Notes: generated from the sequence alone by a model not told the origin. A DNA stretch of 49,820 bases from Chloroflexota bacterium (GCA_013388755.1 JACAEQ010000099.1:1-49820), one strand, 5' to 3'; shown: positions 41,990-49,606, counted from the stretch's first letter. Program-made: numbers and translations.

Positions 41990-42784
41990 TCACCGCATAT
42001 AATCTTGCAGTATGTCAAACGGCGCAAAACTATCCGAAACCATTGCCGGCGTGAACCAGGCAAGCTGTTCGGCCAGCGTAACCACCTCACCAATCACCAG
42101 CACGGCGGGTGTCGCGAGCGCGCACTGGCACAGGGTTGCGGGCAGAGTCGCCAGAGTCGCTCGCAGTACCACTTGCTCACTCGTGGTCGCGCGGCTCACC
42201 ACCGCCACCGGCGTCTCCGGCGCGCGCCCGGCGGCCAGCAGCGCCGCGCAGACCGCGTCGGCACGGTGGAGGCCCATGAGCACCACCAGGGTATGAATGC
42301 GCGCCAGGGCTGCCCAGTCGGTGGGCTGATGTGCACCGGAGACCTCGTGGCCGGTCACAACGGCAACACTGGCGGCAAGCCCGCGATAGGTCAACGGGAT
42401 GCCGGCGTAAGCCGGGGCGGCCAGGGCCGAAGAGACGCCTGGTACGATCTCAAAGGGCAACCCGGCCCGCGCCAGTGCGAGCGCCTCTTCACCAACGTGG
42501 CCGAAGATACCAGGATCGCCGCCTTTGAGCCGGACCACCTGGTGCCCGGCGCGCACGTGCTCGACGATCAGCGCTGTTAGCACATCCTGCTCGAGTGCAT
42601 GATGGTTATGGGCCTTGCCGACAAAGATCCGTTCGGCGCCCGGCGAAGTCTGCTCCAGCAACTGCGGCGCGACCAGCCAGTCGTAGAGCACGACGTCGGC
42701 CTGCCGCAACAGGGGCAACCCGCGAACGGTGATCAGGTCGGCACGCCCGGGCCCGGCGCCGACAAGGTAGGCTTTACCGCTCAT
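41990..42784 (-). CDS. cobA: Uroporphyrinogen-III C-methyltransferase (SUMT)
   Basis: A 264-residue SAM-dependent methyltransferase that makes precorrin-2, the branch point to siroheme and cobalamin. GKAYLVGAGPGRADLITVRGLPLLRQADVVLYDWL starts it, then VRLKGGDPGIFGHVGEEALAL (SAM loop) and VPGVSSALAAPAYAGIPLTYRGLAASVAVVTGH, VLMGLHRAD and TPVAVVSRATTSEQ. The start at 42784 has GAGGAG upstream and overlaps the fusion gene by 11 nt. A precorrin-2 dehydrogenase domain, often fused to SUMT as CysG, is here instead at the end of the preceding fusion protein. Not to be confused with CobA adenosyltransferase. Confidence 0.95.
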   Translation of the reverse strand: MSGKAYLVGAGPGRADLITVRGLPLLRQADVVLYDWLVAPQLLEQTSPGAERIFVGKAHNHHALEQDVLTALIVEHVRAGHQVVRLKGGDPGIFGHVGEEALALARAGLPFEIVPGVSSALAAPAYAGIPLTYRGLAASVAVVTGHEVSGAHQPTDWAALARIHTLVVLMGLHRADAVCAALLAAGRAPETPVAVVSRATTSEQVVLRATLATLPATLCQCALATPAVLVIGEVVTLAEQLAWFTPAMVSDSFAPFDILQDYMR

Positions 42785-45700
42785 TGTGCTCCTCAGTTGC
42801 GCTGGTCTGTAGCCAGCGCGCAATCGCATCGCGGAGGGTTGCTGCCCGCACGGGCATGGCGCCGCCACTACTCACGGCTACCGTTAGATCAGGCCCACGA
42901 TACAGCGCCGGCAGGTGAAAGTTTCCCTCGGCCGGCATATCGGCGATGTTACAGAGCACGCCGGTGGCAGCTGCCTCACGGGCTACCCCGGCATTCACCG
43001 CGCGCTGGTTGGTCGCTGCAAAGGCCAGGCGGGCACCGGCGAGATCGCCTGTGACATAACCGCGCCGCACCCAGCTCATACGCCCCTCGTGCGCCCAGCT
43101 TTGCAACTGTGGCGTGGCCTCGGGGCTGACCAGACGCACCTCGGCACCTACGGCCAGCAGACCACGGACCTTGCGTTCACCCACCACTCCGCCGCCAACC
43201 ACTACCGCCAGCCTGCCCTCAAGATCGGTCAGAACGATGGGATAATCGCGCGCTGTGGCGGTGGCAGGCTGCGACGCCGAGGTGACGATCTTCTCGAGCT
43301 GCGCACGCTGGCCGTCGAGTGCGCTCCCCGCCACAGCGTAGCCACGCGGCGTCACCAGCCATTCGCCGGACCGGTAGCTACGGCTGTTGCCAACCAGCAC
43401 CACGGTAAACATATCGGCCTGCGCCGGATCGGCCTCTGCAAGCGTGGTTAGAATAATGCGCTCGTCCGGGCGCATCACATGACGGCCAAAGGCCAGCGGT
43501 GTGGTGGGGGAACGCCAGGCGCGCAGGATGTTGAGGGCAGCGCCAAGCTGCCAGTGGCGATCACGCGAGCGCGGGTTGTAGAGCGCAACAACGAAATCGC
43601 CTGCCGCCGCGACGGCAAGGCGCCGTTCAATGTGCTCCCAGGGTGTCAGCAAGTCGCTCAGGCTGATGACACAGAAGTCGTGGTTGATCGCCGCACCAAG
43701 TCGTGCTGCCAGGGCCTGCACGGCGCTGACTCCGGGTAACACGGTCACCGCCGGGTTCGCGCCGATCCGGTCACGAGCCGTGAGCAGCTCAAAAACCGGT
43801 CCAGCCATCGCGTAGACACCAATATCGCCGCTGCTGACAAGGACCACCCGGCGCCCGGCGGCTGCCTGTTCCAGAGCCTGTCGTGCGCGATCCAGTTCGG
43901 TCTGCATACCCGACGCGATCACCTGCTGGCCCGGGGTGATCTGGTCGCGAATGGCATCAATGTAGCCCTGGTAGCCAACAACGACCTCAGCCGCGCGCAG
44001 GGCGGCAGAAGCGGCAAGTGTCAACTGCGCGGGATCGCCAGGGCCGAGACTGACCAGCGTGAGGTGACCACCGGACAGCTGCGACCCGGGAGGAGCGCTA
44101 CGGTCCGGTGCGGAAGGTGCAGCGGCGGCGGCCGGAAGGCTCTGCCGGCGTTCTGCCTTCTGCGCTCTGCGTTCTCCGTTCGCTGTGAGCGCCACGGCAA
44201 CGGTACAGCGGGCAAAGACGCGTTTGAACACCAGCAACGGCCCGCCAGCGACACGCAGCGCGCAAGGCTCGGCGACACCCGGTACATCGAAGTATGCGCG
44301 GGCGGCGCTAGGGCTAAAGCTCGCCGGGTCAAGAGCGGAAAGCTCGGCTGCGGGCACGACCTCCAGAGGAACACCAAGCATCCTGGCCAGGTTCTCCATA
44401 CCCGGTTCCGCCGCCTTCAGATCGATGGTGGCCAGCGCCGCGATGCACGCGCCATCGAGTCCAGCAGCATCCAGGGTTTGACTGATGGCCGCGTGTAGTT
44501 CTTCGGCCGGCACGCCGCGCCGGCAGCCCAGGCCAACCACCAGCAGCGGCGGGGCGTAGCGCACCGTTTTCGCGCGCAGCGCGGGCCAGAGGTCTATCAG
44601 CGTCCGGTGGGTGACGAGCAGCGCGGCGTGGTATCGCTCTGCCAGCAGTTCCTCGGGCTGCTCAACGAAGGTAAGATCAGGGCAGGCAGCAAGCCATTCC
44701 TCCATCTCGCGTCGCCGGGCGGGTAGCACCGGGTCGACGTAGCAGCCGATGGGTTCGCCGTTGACCAGGCAGCCCATGGCGTGGGTCAGGGCCGAGTGCG
44801 GGTCGATCTGCCAGCCAGTGTCACGCCCCAGCAGATCGAGGGCCGGCAGGCCCTGCGCATCACTGGCCGTGGTCACCGCAGCGTAACCGCCAGTCTGCGT
44901 CGCGATGCGGCGGGCCAGTTCGTTGGCACCGGCTCGATGGCCGCCAAGTAGCGGGATGATCGAGCGTCCTGCTTCATCCAGGCAAACGACGGCCGGATCA
45001 CTGGTTTTATGGTCAAGCAGTGGCGCAATCGCGCGCACAGCGACGCCGGCCGCCATGATCAGAACCAGCTGGCGGCTCGTGGTCCAGTGCTGCCGGATCG
45101 CCTCCGCAACTGGCCCCTGATAGGTCAGCACACCGGCAATCTCGGGAGCAAAACGCGACGGTAGGAGCGCCATGCCGTCCAGTTCACGGGCCAGCCGGGT
45201 GGCCAGGGCGGCGCCTGTACGGGTCACTGCAATGAACAACCGGTGATGACCCGGCACGCTGAATCCCGCACCATCCGTGGCCTGATCTAGAGCCGGCAAT
45301 GCTGCCTCTGGCCGGGTTGCGTCCCTGCGGCCATGGGCGAAGGTCGGATCGTAGAGCCGGCTCGTGGCAGCCCGCCCGCCCGGGTGGAGGGCCGGACCAA
45401 CCAGGATCAGCGCGTGGCGGGTAAAGCCAGCGGCTCGTACCGCGGTGGCGATGCCAGCCAGGGTACCGCTGATAACCTGTTCGTCGGGCCAGGTCGCCCG
45501 GTAGACCACGGCGACCGGCGTCGCCGGCGTGTAGGTGCCGCCGGCCAGCAATTCGGCCACCACGCGCTCAATCTGATCAATGCTCAGATAGAGGGCAAGC
45601 GAAGCGCCATGGGCGGCGAGCGCGGACAGGGCCTCACGTTCCGGCACCGGCGTGCGCCCTGCCACACGGCCCAGAATCACGGTCTGCGTCAACTCCGGCA

Positions 45701-46100
45701 GTGTCAACTCAATGCCGAGCCGGGCAGCGGCGGCGAAAGCAGCAGTCACCCCTGGCACAATCGCGTAGGAGATGCCACGCTCGTCCAGAGCGGCCATCTG
45801 CTCGTGAATGGCACCATAGAGCGTTGGATCGCCGGTGTGTACCCGGGCCACCACCTGGCCCGCCCGTGCCGCCTCAACCATCAGCGCGACTAGCCGGGCC
45901 AGGTGTAGCTCCGACGAGCCGACGATACGCGCCGTCGGTTTGTGCGCCAGCCCGGCAACACTGGCCTGCACCAGGCTATCGGCATAGAGCACCAGGTCGG
46001 CCTGCTCGATGATCGCCCGCCCACGCACAGTGATGAGATCCGGTGCACCGGGACCAGCGCCAATGAAGTAGACGGTACCAGGCGTCGTGCGATCGTTCAC
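42774..46100 (-). CDS. Four-domain cobalamin fusion: CobM/CbiF - CbiG - CobJ/CbiH - SirC-type precorrin-2 dehydrogenase
   Basis: An 1108-residue chain with four enzymes. (1) About 8-257: precorrin-4 C11-methyltransferase (VYFIGAGPGAPDLITVRG, ARVHTGDPTLYGAIHEQM). (2) About 285-638: CbiG, which opens the C20 lactone ring after cobalt insertion (LIMAAGVAVRAIAPLL, IIPLLGGHRAGANELARRIA, VVGLGCRRGVPAEEL). (3) About 680-922: precorrin-3B C17-methyltransferase (LTLVSLGPGDPAQLTL, VLVSSGDIGVYAMAGPV, YNPRSRDRHWQL). (4) About 953-1100: NAD-binding precorrin-2 dehydrogenase like the CysG N-terminus (RLAVVVGGGVVGERKVRGLLAVGAEV, GVLCNIADMPAEGNFHLPALY). The linker 639-679 is Ala/Pro-rich and begins in a degenerate heptamer repeat. 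GTG start with GAGGAG 7 nt upstream, inside the end of cobI. CbiG marks the early-cobalt route. Confidence 0.94.
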   Translation of the reverse strand: MNDRTTPGTVYFIGAGPGAPDLITVRGRAIIEQADLVLYADSLVQASVAGLAHKPTARIVGSSELHLARLVALMVEAARAGQVVARVHTGDPTLYGAIHEQMAALDERGISYAIVPGVTAAFAAAARLGIELTLPELTQTVILGRVAGRTPVPEREALSALAAHGASLALYLSIDQIERVVAELLAGGTYTPATPVAVVYRATWPDEQVISGTLAGIATAVRAAGFTRHALILVGPALHPGGRAATSRLYDPTFAHGRRDATRPEAALPALDQATDGAGFSVPGHHRLFIAVTRTGAALATRLARELDGMALLPSRFAPEIAGVLTYQGPVAEAIRQHWTTSRQLVLIMAAGVAVRAIAPLLDHKTSDPAVVCLDEAGRSIIPLLGGHRAGANELARRIATQTGGYAAVTTASDAQGLPALDLLGRDTGWQIDPHSALTHAMGCLVNGEPIGCYVDPVLPARRREMEEWLAACPDLTFVEQPEELLAERYHAALLVTHRTLIDLWPALRAKTVRYAPPLLVVGLGCRRGVPAEELHAAISQTLDAAGLDGACIAALATIDLKAAEPGMENLARMLGVPLEVVPAAELSALDPASFSPSAARAYFDVPGVAEPCALRVAGGPLLVFKRVFARCTVAVALTANGERRAQKAERRQSLPAAAAAPSAPDRSAPPGSQLSGGHLTLVSLGPGDPAQLTLAASAALRAAEVVVGYQGYIDAIRDQITPGQQVIASGMQTELDRARQALEQAAAGRRVVLVSSGDIGVYAMAGPVFELLTARDRIGANPAVTVLPGVSAVQALAARLGAAINHDFCVISLSDLLTPWEHIERRLAVAAAGDFVVALYNPRSRDRHWQLGAALNILRAWRSPTTPLAFGRHVMRPDERIILTTLAEADPAQADMFTVVLVGNSRSYRSGEWLVTPRGYAVAGSALDGQRAQLEKIVTSASQPATATARDYPIVLTDLEGRLAVVVGGGVVGERKVRGLLAVGAEVRLVSPEATPQLQSWAHEGRMSWVRRGYVTGDLAGARLAFAATNQRAVNAGVAREAAATGVLCNIADMPAEGNFHLPALYRGPDLTVAVSSGGAMPVRAATLRDAIARWLQTSATEEHNER
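44150..44184. repeat. Degenerate heptamer tandem repeat inside the fusion gene linker
   Basis: Five 7-bp units on the plus strand: GTTCTGC, CTTCTGC, GCTCTGC, GTTCTCC, GTTCGCT. The run encodes the linker residues NGERRAQKAERR between the CbiG and CobJ domains. Reading frame is kept. Confidence 0.75.
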
Positions 46101-46103
46101 AGG

Positions 46104-46850
46104 TCACTCCTCACGCCTCACGATCAGCAGCGATAGATACGGAGCCTGGTAGTCGCGCAGGCTGCCGACCGTGCGCACAATGCGCTCCTCAGGCATACCA
46201 AGGTACTCAGCGTAGACGGCGGCCTCAAGCAAGGCCAGTTCGTCGAGTACCGCGATCATCTGCGGCAGGGCGCGCCCCAGCTTGAGAAGCACCACGGTTT
46301 CGAAGCGCGCCAGCAGCTCACGCAGCACGCCCGGATCGGCGGGGGCGGGCAGAATGGCCACCCGTTCATCGCCCACACTCAATGGCAAACCAGCCCTCGC
46401 CGCCGCTGCCGCAAACGAGGTAACGCCGGGCACAATGGTGACGGCAATCTGAGGATAGCGCGCCACCAGCACCGCCTGCAAAGCGCTGAAGGTGCCATAG
46501 AGCAGCGGATCACCCAGCAGCAGGTAGACCCCACGAGCCGCCACTGCAGCGCGGCCTTCTGTTTGCTCACTCAACCGTGCACCGATCGTCTCGGCAATCA
46601 GGCGATAGGCTGCGTGCGCCCGGACTGGATCACGTTGCATCGGGATGGTTAGCACGACAATCTGCTGGCGCGCCGGGTCGATCCAGGGCCAGGCGATATG
46701 CAACGCCCGGCTCGTCTCATCATCACGACTCCGCGGCGCAAAGATGACATCTGCCCTCTCGATCGCCCGCCGGCCCTTCACCGTCACCAGCTCCGGGTCG
46801 CCCGGGCCGAGACCGACGGCGACCAGTTGCGGCTGTTCTGGCTCCTGCAT
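46104..46850 (-). CDS. cobI: Precorrin-2 C20-methyltransferase (CobI/CbiL)
   Basis: A 248-residue SAM-dependent methyltransferase acting at C20 of the ring (cobalt-factor II in the early-cobalt route). LVAVGLGPGDPELVTVKGRRAIERADVIFAPRS is the CobI/CbiL opening; LLLGDPLLYGTFSALQAVL is the SAM loop, and IVPGVTSFAAAAARAGLPLSVGDERVAILPA and FETVVLLKLGRALPQMIAVLDE follow. The start at 46850 has GGAG about 10 nt upstream. It is separated from cbiT by 347 nt of repeats, so it may begin a second transcript, and it nearly touches the fusion gene (3-nt gap). Confidence 0.95.
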   Translation of the reverse strand: MQEPEQPQLVAVGLGPGDPELVTVKGRRAIERADVIFAPRSRDDETSRALHIAWPWIDPARQQIVVLTIPMQRDPVRAHAAYRLIAETIGARLSEQTEGRAAVAARGVYLLLGDPLLYGTFSALQAVLVARYPQIAVTIVPGVTSFAAAAARAGLPLSVGDERVAILPAPADPGVLRELLARFETVVLLKLGRALPQMIAVLDELALLEAAVYAEYLGMPEERIVRTVGSLRDYQAPYLSLLIVRREE

Positions 46851-46972
46851 GCATCACGTGCTCCGCTCCGCTTCCCATCCACGTTACTTCAGGGGTGCTC
46901 GCCTTATGAACATGCAGTATTACACAACCGGTAGACGCTCCGCCGTGGCCCTGCAGGGCTCGGCTCGCAGGC

Positions 46973-47045
46973 GCGAAGGCCACCTGCGCGACCTGCAGGA
47001 GCCGGCACAGGCCGGCTTCGCCCCAGGTAGCCGAGGGCTTTTAGC
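46973..47045 (+). repeat. Interspersed two-hairpin repeat (copy B)
   Basis: GCGAAGGCCACCTGCGCG, then AGCCGGC/GCCGGCT (47000-47006/47011-47017, perfect 7-bp stem, loop ACAG), then GGTAGCCGAGGGCTTTTAGC. It matches copy A (1-61, opposite strand) in the order and spacing of the two stem-loops. Confidence 0.6.
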
Positions 47046-47088
47046 CCGACGGCGGGCGGGCGGTCTGCCGGATGTAATCCTTAACAAT

Positions 47089-47166
47089 CATCAGCCCGCC
47101 GGCATGGACGTTCGATAGACCGGGTTTCATTGTTCATCTTCATCAGCCCGCCGGCATGGGCGTTCG
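47089..47166. repeat. 26-bp direct repeat pair, 52-bp spacing
   Basis: CATCAGCCCGCCGGCATGGA plus CGTTCG at 47089-47114 and again at 47141-47166, with one base different (GGACG versus GGGCG). Each contains GCCCGCCGGC, a partial palindrome. Confidence 0.8.
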
Positions 47167-47197
47167 CGCGAGGTTTCTAGAGATCACGCATCGTTGC

Positions 47198-47737
47198 TTA
47201 CCGTGACCGATCGCGAGCCGGGTACCTTGCCTGCCGCCACGTGACCAGAAACACCGGGTTTTGCGCCTGAAAACGCCGCATCCCCTGGATCGGCGCATCA
47301 ACGCTGACCTGGAGTTGCACCACCCGCGCATCGGGCAACACAGCGCATGCCGCTTGCAGATGTTCCAGCGTCACCAGGCTGAGCACCAGGCGCCCCTCAG
47401 GGCGCAGCCGTTGTCGTAGCAACGCGATGATCTGCGCGAGCTGCCCGCCGCTGCCACCGACGAAAACTGCATCAGGATCAGGAAGCGCGGCACAGGCTTC
47501 CGGTGCGGCACCCTCAACCAGATGAAGATTCGGCGCAGCAAAGCGGCCCAGGTTCTCTCGGATATGCGCACACAACTCTGCCCGCCGCTCGATCGCATAG
47601 ACGGTCGCCGCAGGCTGCCAGCGCGCAGCCTCGATACCAACCGCCCCGCTCCCGGCACCAAGATCCCATAGCACTTCGCCAGGCCCTACAGCCAGTTCGG
47701 CCAGACTCAGCAGACGAATCTCGCGCTTGGTAATCAA
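47198..47737 (-). CDS. cbiT: Precorrin-6Y C15-methyltransferase / decarboxylase domain (CbiT), probably the second half of CobL
   Basis: A 179-residue SAM-dependent methyltransferase that methylates C15 and removes the C12 acetate carboxyl. LLSLAELAVGPGEVLWDLGAGSGAVGIEAA is the SAM motif I; YAIERRAELCAHIRENLGRF, VFVGGSGGQLAQII and RLVLSLVTLEHLQA follow. The only in-frame start is TTG at 47737, which overlaps the cbiE stop as TTGA. The codons just upstream in this frame, with no stop back to the C-tract, read GLPDTAF and GGLITKRE, the usual beginning of the CbiT part in fused CobL proteins. So the natural product may be a CbiE-CbiT fusion broken by the C11 tract. Confidence 0.9.
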   Translation of the reverse strand: MITKREIRLLSLAELAVGPGEVLWDLGAGSGAVGIEAARWQPAATVYAIERRAELCAHIRENLGRFAAPNLHLVEGAAPEACAALPDPDAVFVGGSGGQLAQIIALLRQRLRPEGRLVLSLVTLEHLQAACAVLPDARVVQLQVSVDAPIQGMRRFQAQNPVFLVTWRQARYPARDRSR

Positions 47738-48474
47738 GCCGCCGGTCGTGCTAAAGGCAGTGTCAGGCAGGCCGGGGGGGGGGGAGCTGATAGCCGATGG
47801 CCGATAGCCGATGGCCCAACCGCCTGACCGTTCCAGACGACAAAGACATTCAACGCTGCGAAGGTTTGCTCCGCTGCTTCGGCAAGAGTCGTGCGTACGA
47901 TGCGCTGGGCCGGCTCGGCCAGGTGCTCGCAGATGGCGCAGGGGCTGGTGGCACGCAAACCGGATGCCAGCAACGCGCGGGCGATCACCGCCGGAGTGTG
48001 CCGCGCATCGGTGAGGATGGCCGCCCGGCTGGCATGCTGCACACTGCGTACCACCTCGGCAAGCGGGCGGGCATGGGCACTGAGCAATACTGCATCGTGC
48101 CAGGGCTCACCCAGCGCGGCAAAGGCCAGCTGGAAGCTGCTCGGTGCAGGGATGATCTCAAGCTCATCCGCGGAAAACCACTGCCGCAGGCTTGCGCCAA
48201 TCCCGTAGCATAGCGGGTCACCCGAGGCCAGCACCACCGCCTGTTGCCCATGCTTCAATGCCAGGCGCAACCGCCGCGCCACCTCAACCACCTCCCGGCG
48301 CACATTCAACTGCTCGCCGCTGAATTCAGGGAAGCAAGCCAGCTGCCGCTCGCCACCAACGAGTAGATCGGCTGCCAGCACCCGGGCGATCAGCGCCGTG
48401 GGCAGGCCCGCCTGCCCGGCCCCCGTCAGGCCAAGCACCAGGATACGCGAGGCTGTTGCACCTTCAATACTCAT
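47734..48474 (-). CDS. cbiE: Precorrin-6Y C5-methyltransferase domain (CbiE), probably the first half of CobL
   Basis: A 246-residue SAM-dependent methyltransferase for ring carbon C5. ILVLGLTGAGQAGLPTALIARVLAADLLVGGERQLACFPE is the CbiE opening; VVLASGDPLCYGIGASLRQWF the SAM loop; IIPAPSSFQLAFAALGEPWHDAVLLSAHARPL the middle; the domain ends near ALNVFVVWNG. The last 30 residues are abnormal: a heptamer repeat encodes PSAIGHRL, the C11 tract encodes PPPP, and ACLTLPLARPAA is out-of-frame reading of the CbiT linker. The start at 48474 has GGGAG upstream and overlaps the stop of the cbiD C-terminal ORF (ATGA); the ORF to 48633 is a shadow. Confidence 0.88.
   Translation of the reverse strand: MSIEGATASRILVLGLTGAGQAGLPTALIARVLAADLLVGGERQLACFPEFSGEQLNVRREVVEVARRLRLALKHGQQAVVLASGDPLCYGIGASLRQWFSADELEIIPAPSSFQLAFAALGEPWHDAVLLSAHARPLAEVVRSVQHASRAAILTDARHTPAVIARALLASGLRATSPCAICEHLAEPAQRIVRTTLAEAAEQTFAALNVFVVWNGQAVGPSAIGHRLSAPPPPACLTLPLARPAA
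47774..47784. repeat. G11/C11 homopolymer at the cbiE-cbiT frame junction
   Basis: Eleven consecutive Gs on the plus strand (Cs in the mRNA). The cbiE frame passes through it as three CCC codons plus CCG; one extra C (or two fewer) would put translation into the cbiT frame with no stop in between. Confidence 0.9.
47789..47816. repeat. Heptamer tandem repeat at the end of cbiE
   Basis: GATAGCC, GATGGCC, GATAGCC, GATGGCC: four 7-bp units forming a perfect 14-bp duplication. It is located just 5' of the C11 tract in the cbiE coding strand, in what should be the CbiE-CbiT linker. Confidence 0.85.
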
Positions 48475-48800
48475 CGGTTCTCCCGTGCGTGTGCCAGCAC
48501 CGCGCCGTCGAAATCCACCAGGATGACCTCCAGGGCCAGCGTGCCACCCAGGCGGCGCACGAAGCGCTGGCTCTGAGCCAGTGCCATGGCAGTCAGGTAG
48601 GTAAGCGGAGCCAGCTCGCCGTGAGCCTGGCACAGCTCCAGAAAATGGCGTGCAGTATTCGCTGCGGCAGCCGCATCACACAGCTCAGGCGAGGCGCCGG
48701 CCTCGCAGCACATCCGGGCAAGAAAGGGAATATCAACCGGGTTACCAGCCACATGCGTAACCATGCGGCCCTGGGCGGTCTTGATAATCCGGCTGATCAT
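48471..48800 (-). CDS. cbiD: C-terminal part of CbiD (frame-split)
   Basis: A 109-residue ORF (ATG at 48800; GTG at 48806 also possible) that matches only the C-terminal third of cobalt-precorrin-5B C1-methyltransferase: MISRIIKTAQGRMVTHVAGN, then AANTARHFLELCQAH and the closing LALEVILVDFDGAVL. In intact CbiD these residues follow directly after the chain ending ..GVREATL of the upstream ORF. The ATG overlaps that ORF's stop as ATGA, so coupled re-initiation could make it as a separate chain, though CbiD is normally one polypeptide. Its own stop overlaps the cbiE start (ATGA). Confidence 0.85.
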   Translation of the reverse strand: MISRIIKTAQGRMVTHVAGNPVDIPFLARMCCEAGASPELCDAAAAANTARHFLELCQAHGELAPLTYLTAMALAQSQRFVRRLGGTLALEVILVDFDGAVLAHARENR

Positions 48801-49606
48801 CGCCACAGCGTGGCCTCGCGCACACCCTGGATCACACAGGCGCGCAATGCCGCTCCGGTGAAGATGCTTATCTCGACGAAGGCCAGCTCAGGCAACTCAG
48901 GGAACAGACGCATCGCATACTGCTCGGATCGAGCGCCAGTGGCCAGCACCACCCGCGTGGGGCTATGATAGGCGGCCAGTTGTACCGCCTGAACGACGCT
49001 GGCCCGCCAGGCCGCCGTACTGTACGGGTAAACCTTGCCCGATGTGCCCAGGATGCTGATGCCACCAATGATCCCCAGGCGCGGGTTAAGCGTGAGCCGG
49101 GCCAGCTGTTCACCCTGCGGTACGCTGATGACCACCGCAAGCCCGTGGCGCTCCAGGTAGCCCACGCCAGCAGGCATCACTTCCGCCACGGCCGCAGCGA
49201 CGTTTGTGTAGATCTGCTGGCGTGGCACGGGGTTGATCGCCGCTTCTCCGACCGGCAACCCCAGGCCGGGTAACGTTACCCGTCCGACACCGCTGCCCCC
49301 GTCAATTGTGATACCCGGCAGCTCGGCATGGCGCACAGTGGCACAGATCAACGCGCCATGGGTCACATCGGGGTCATCACCACCATCCTTGACCATGCAG
49401 CAATGAGCAGCCTCGCCATCCATACGGCATTCGACCGGGCGCATGATAGTGGTCTCACCCGTGGGCAGGTTGACCGTCACCGTCTCGGGCCACTCCCCGG
49501 TCAGCAATGCCAGCGTGGCGGCTCGCGCTGCTGCTGCCGCGTTCGTGCCGGTGGTAAAACCAGTACGCATGCCACGCCGATCGCGTGGAGGAACGGGTGG
49601 TTCCAT
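48797..49606 (-). CDS. cbiD: N-terminal part of cobalt-precorrin-5B C1-methyltransferase CbiD (frame-split)
   Basis: A 269-residue ORF covering about the first 70% of CbiD, which methylates C1 of the ring in the early-cobalt route. MRTGFTTGTNAAAAARAATLALL, NLPTGETTIMRPVE, KDGGDDPDVTHGALICATV, GGSGVGRVTLPGLGLPVGEAAINPVPRQ and LGIIGGISILGTSGKVYPYS are all diagnostic. The chain ends prematurely ..IQGVREATLWR. Comparing with the family pattern TLVAMI, the minus strand CTGTGGCGATGATC looks like CTGGTGGCGATGATC with one G missing between 48806 and 48805. The start at 49606 (MEPPVPPRDRRG) has GAGGG 9 nt upstream and is typical for CbiD; a longer form from 49651 is possible. Confidence 0.85.
   Translation of the reverse strand: MEPPVPPRDRRGMRTGFTTGTNAAAAARAATLALLTGEWPETVTVNLPTGETTIMRPVECRMDGEAAHCCMVKDGGDDPDVTHGALICATVRHAELPGITIDGGSGVGRVTLPGLGLPVGEAAINPVPRQQIYTNVAAAVAEVMPAGVGYLERHGLAVVISVPQGEQLARLTLNPRLGIIGGISILGTSGKVYPYSTAAWRASVVQAVQLAAYHSPTRVVLATGARSEQYAMRLFPELPELAFVEISIFTGAALRACVIQGVREATLWR

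Larger units (their letters stand above)
46851..47197. other. Repeat-filled gap inside the cobalamin cluster
   Basis: 347 bases between cbiT and cobI hold an interspersed two-hairpin repeat (46973-47045), a GC-rich tail, and a 26-bp direct repeat pair (47089-47166). I looked for a cobalamin riboswitch on the minus strand (for example a GCCACTG-containing B12 box) and saw none. No ORF with a recognised product. Confidence 0.5.

Noticed and set aside
46851-47197. Possible cobalamin riboswitch in the cobI leader
   Set aside because: No B12-box-like sequence was seen on the minus strand; the structure is explained by interspersed hairpin repeats.
47734-48633. Longer N-terminus for CbiE starting at 48633
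   Set aside because: The added 53 residues read Gly/Arg-rich noise from the cbiD tail in another frame; ATG at 48474 has a good ribosome site and family-like start.
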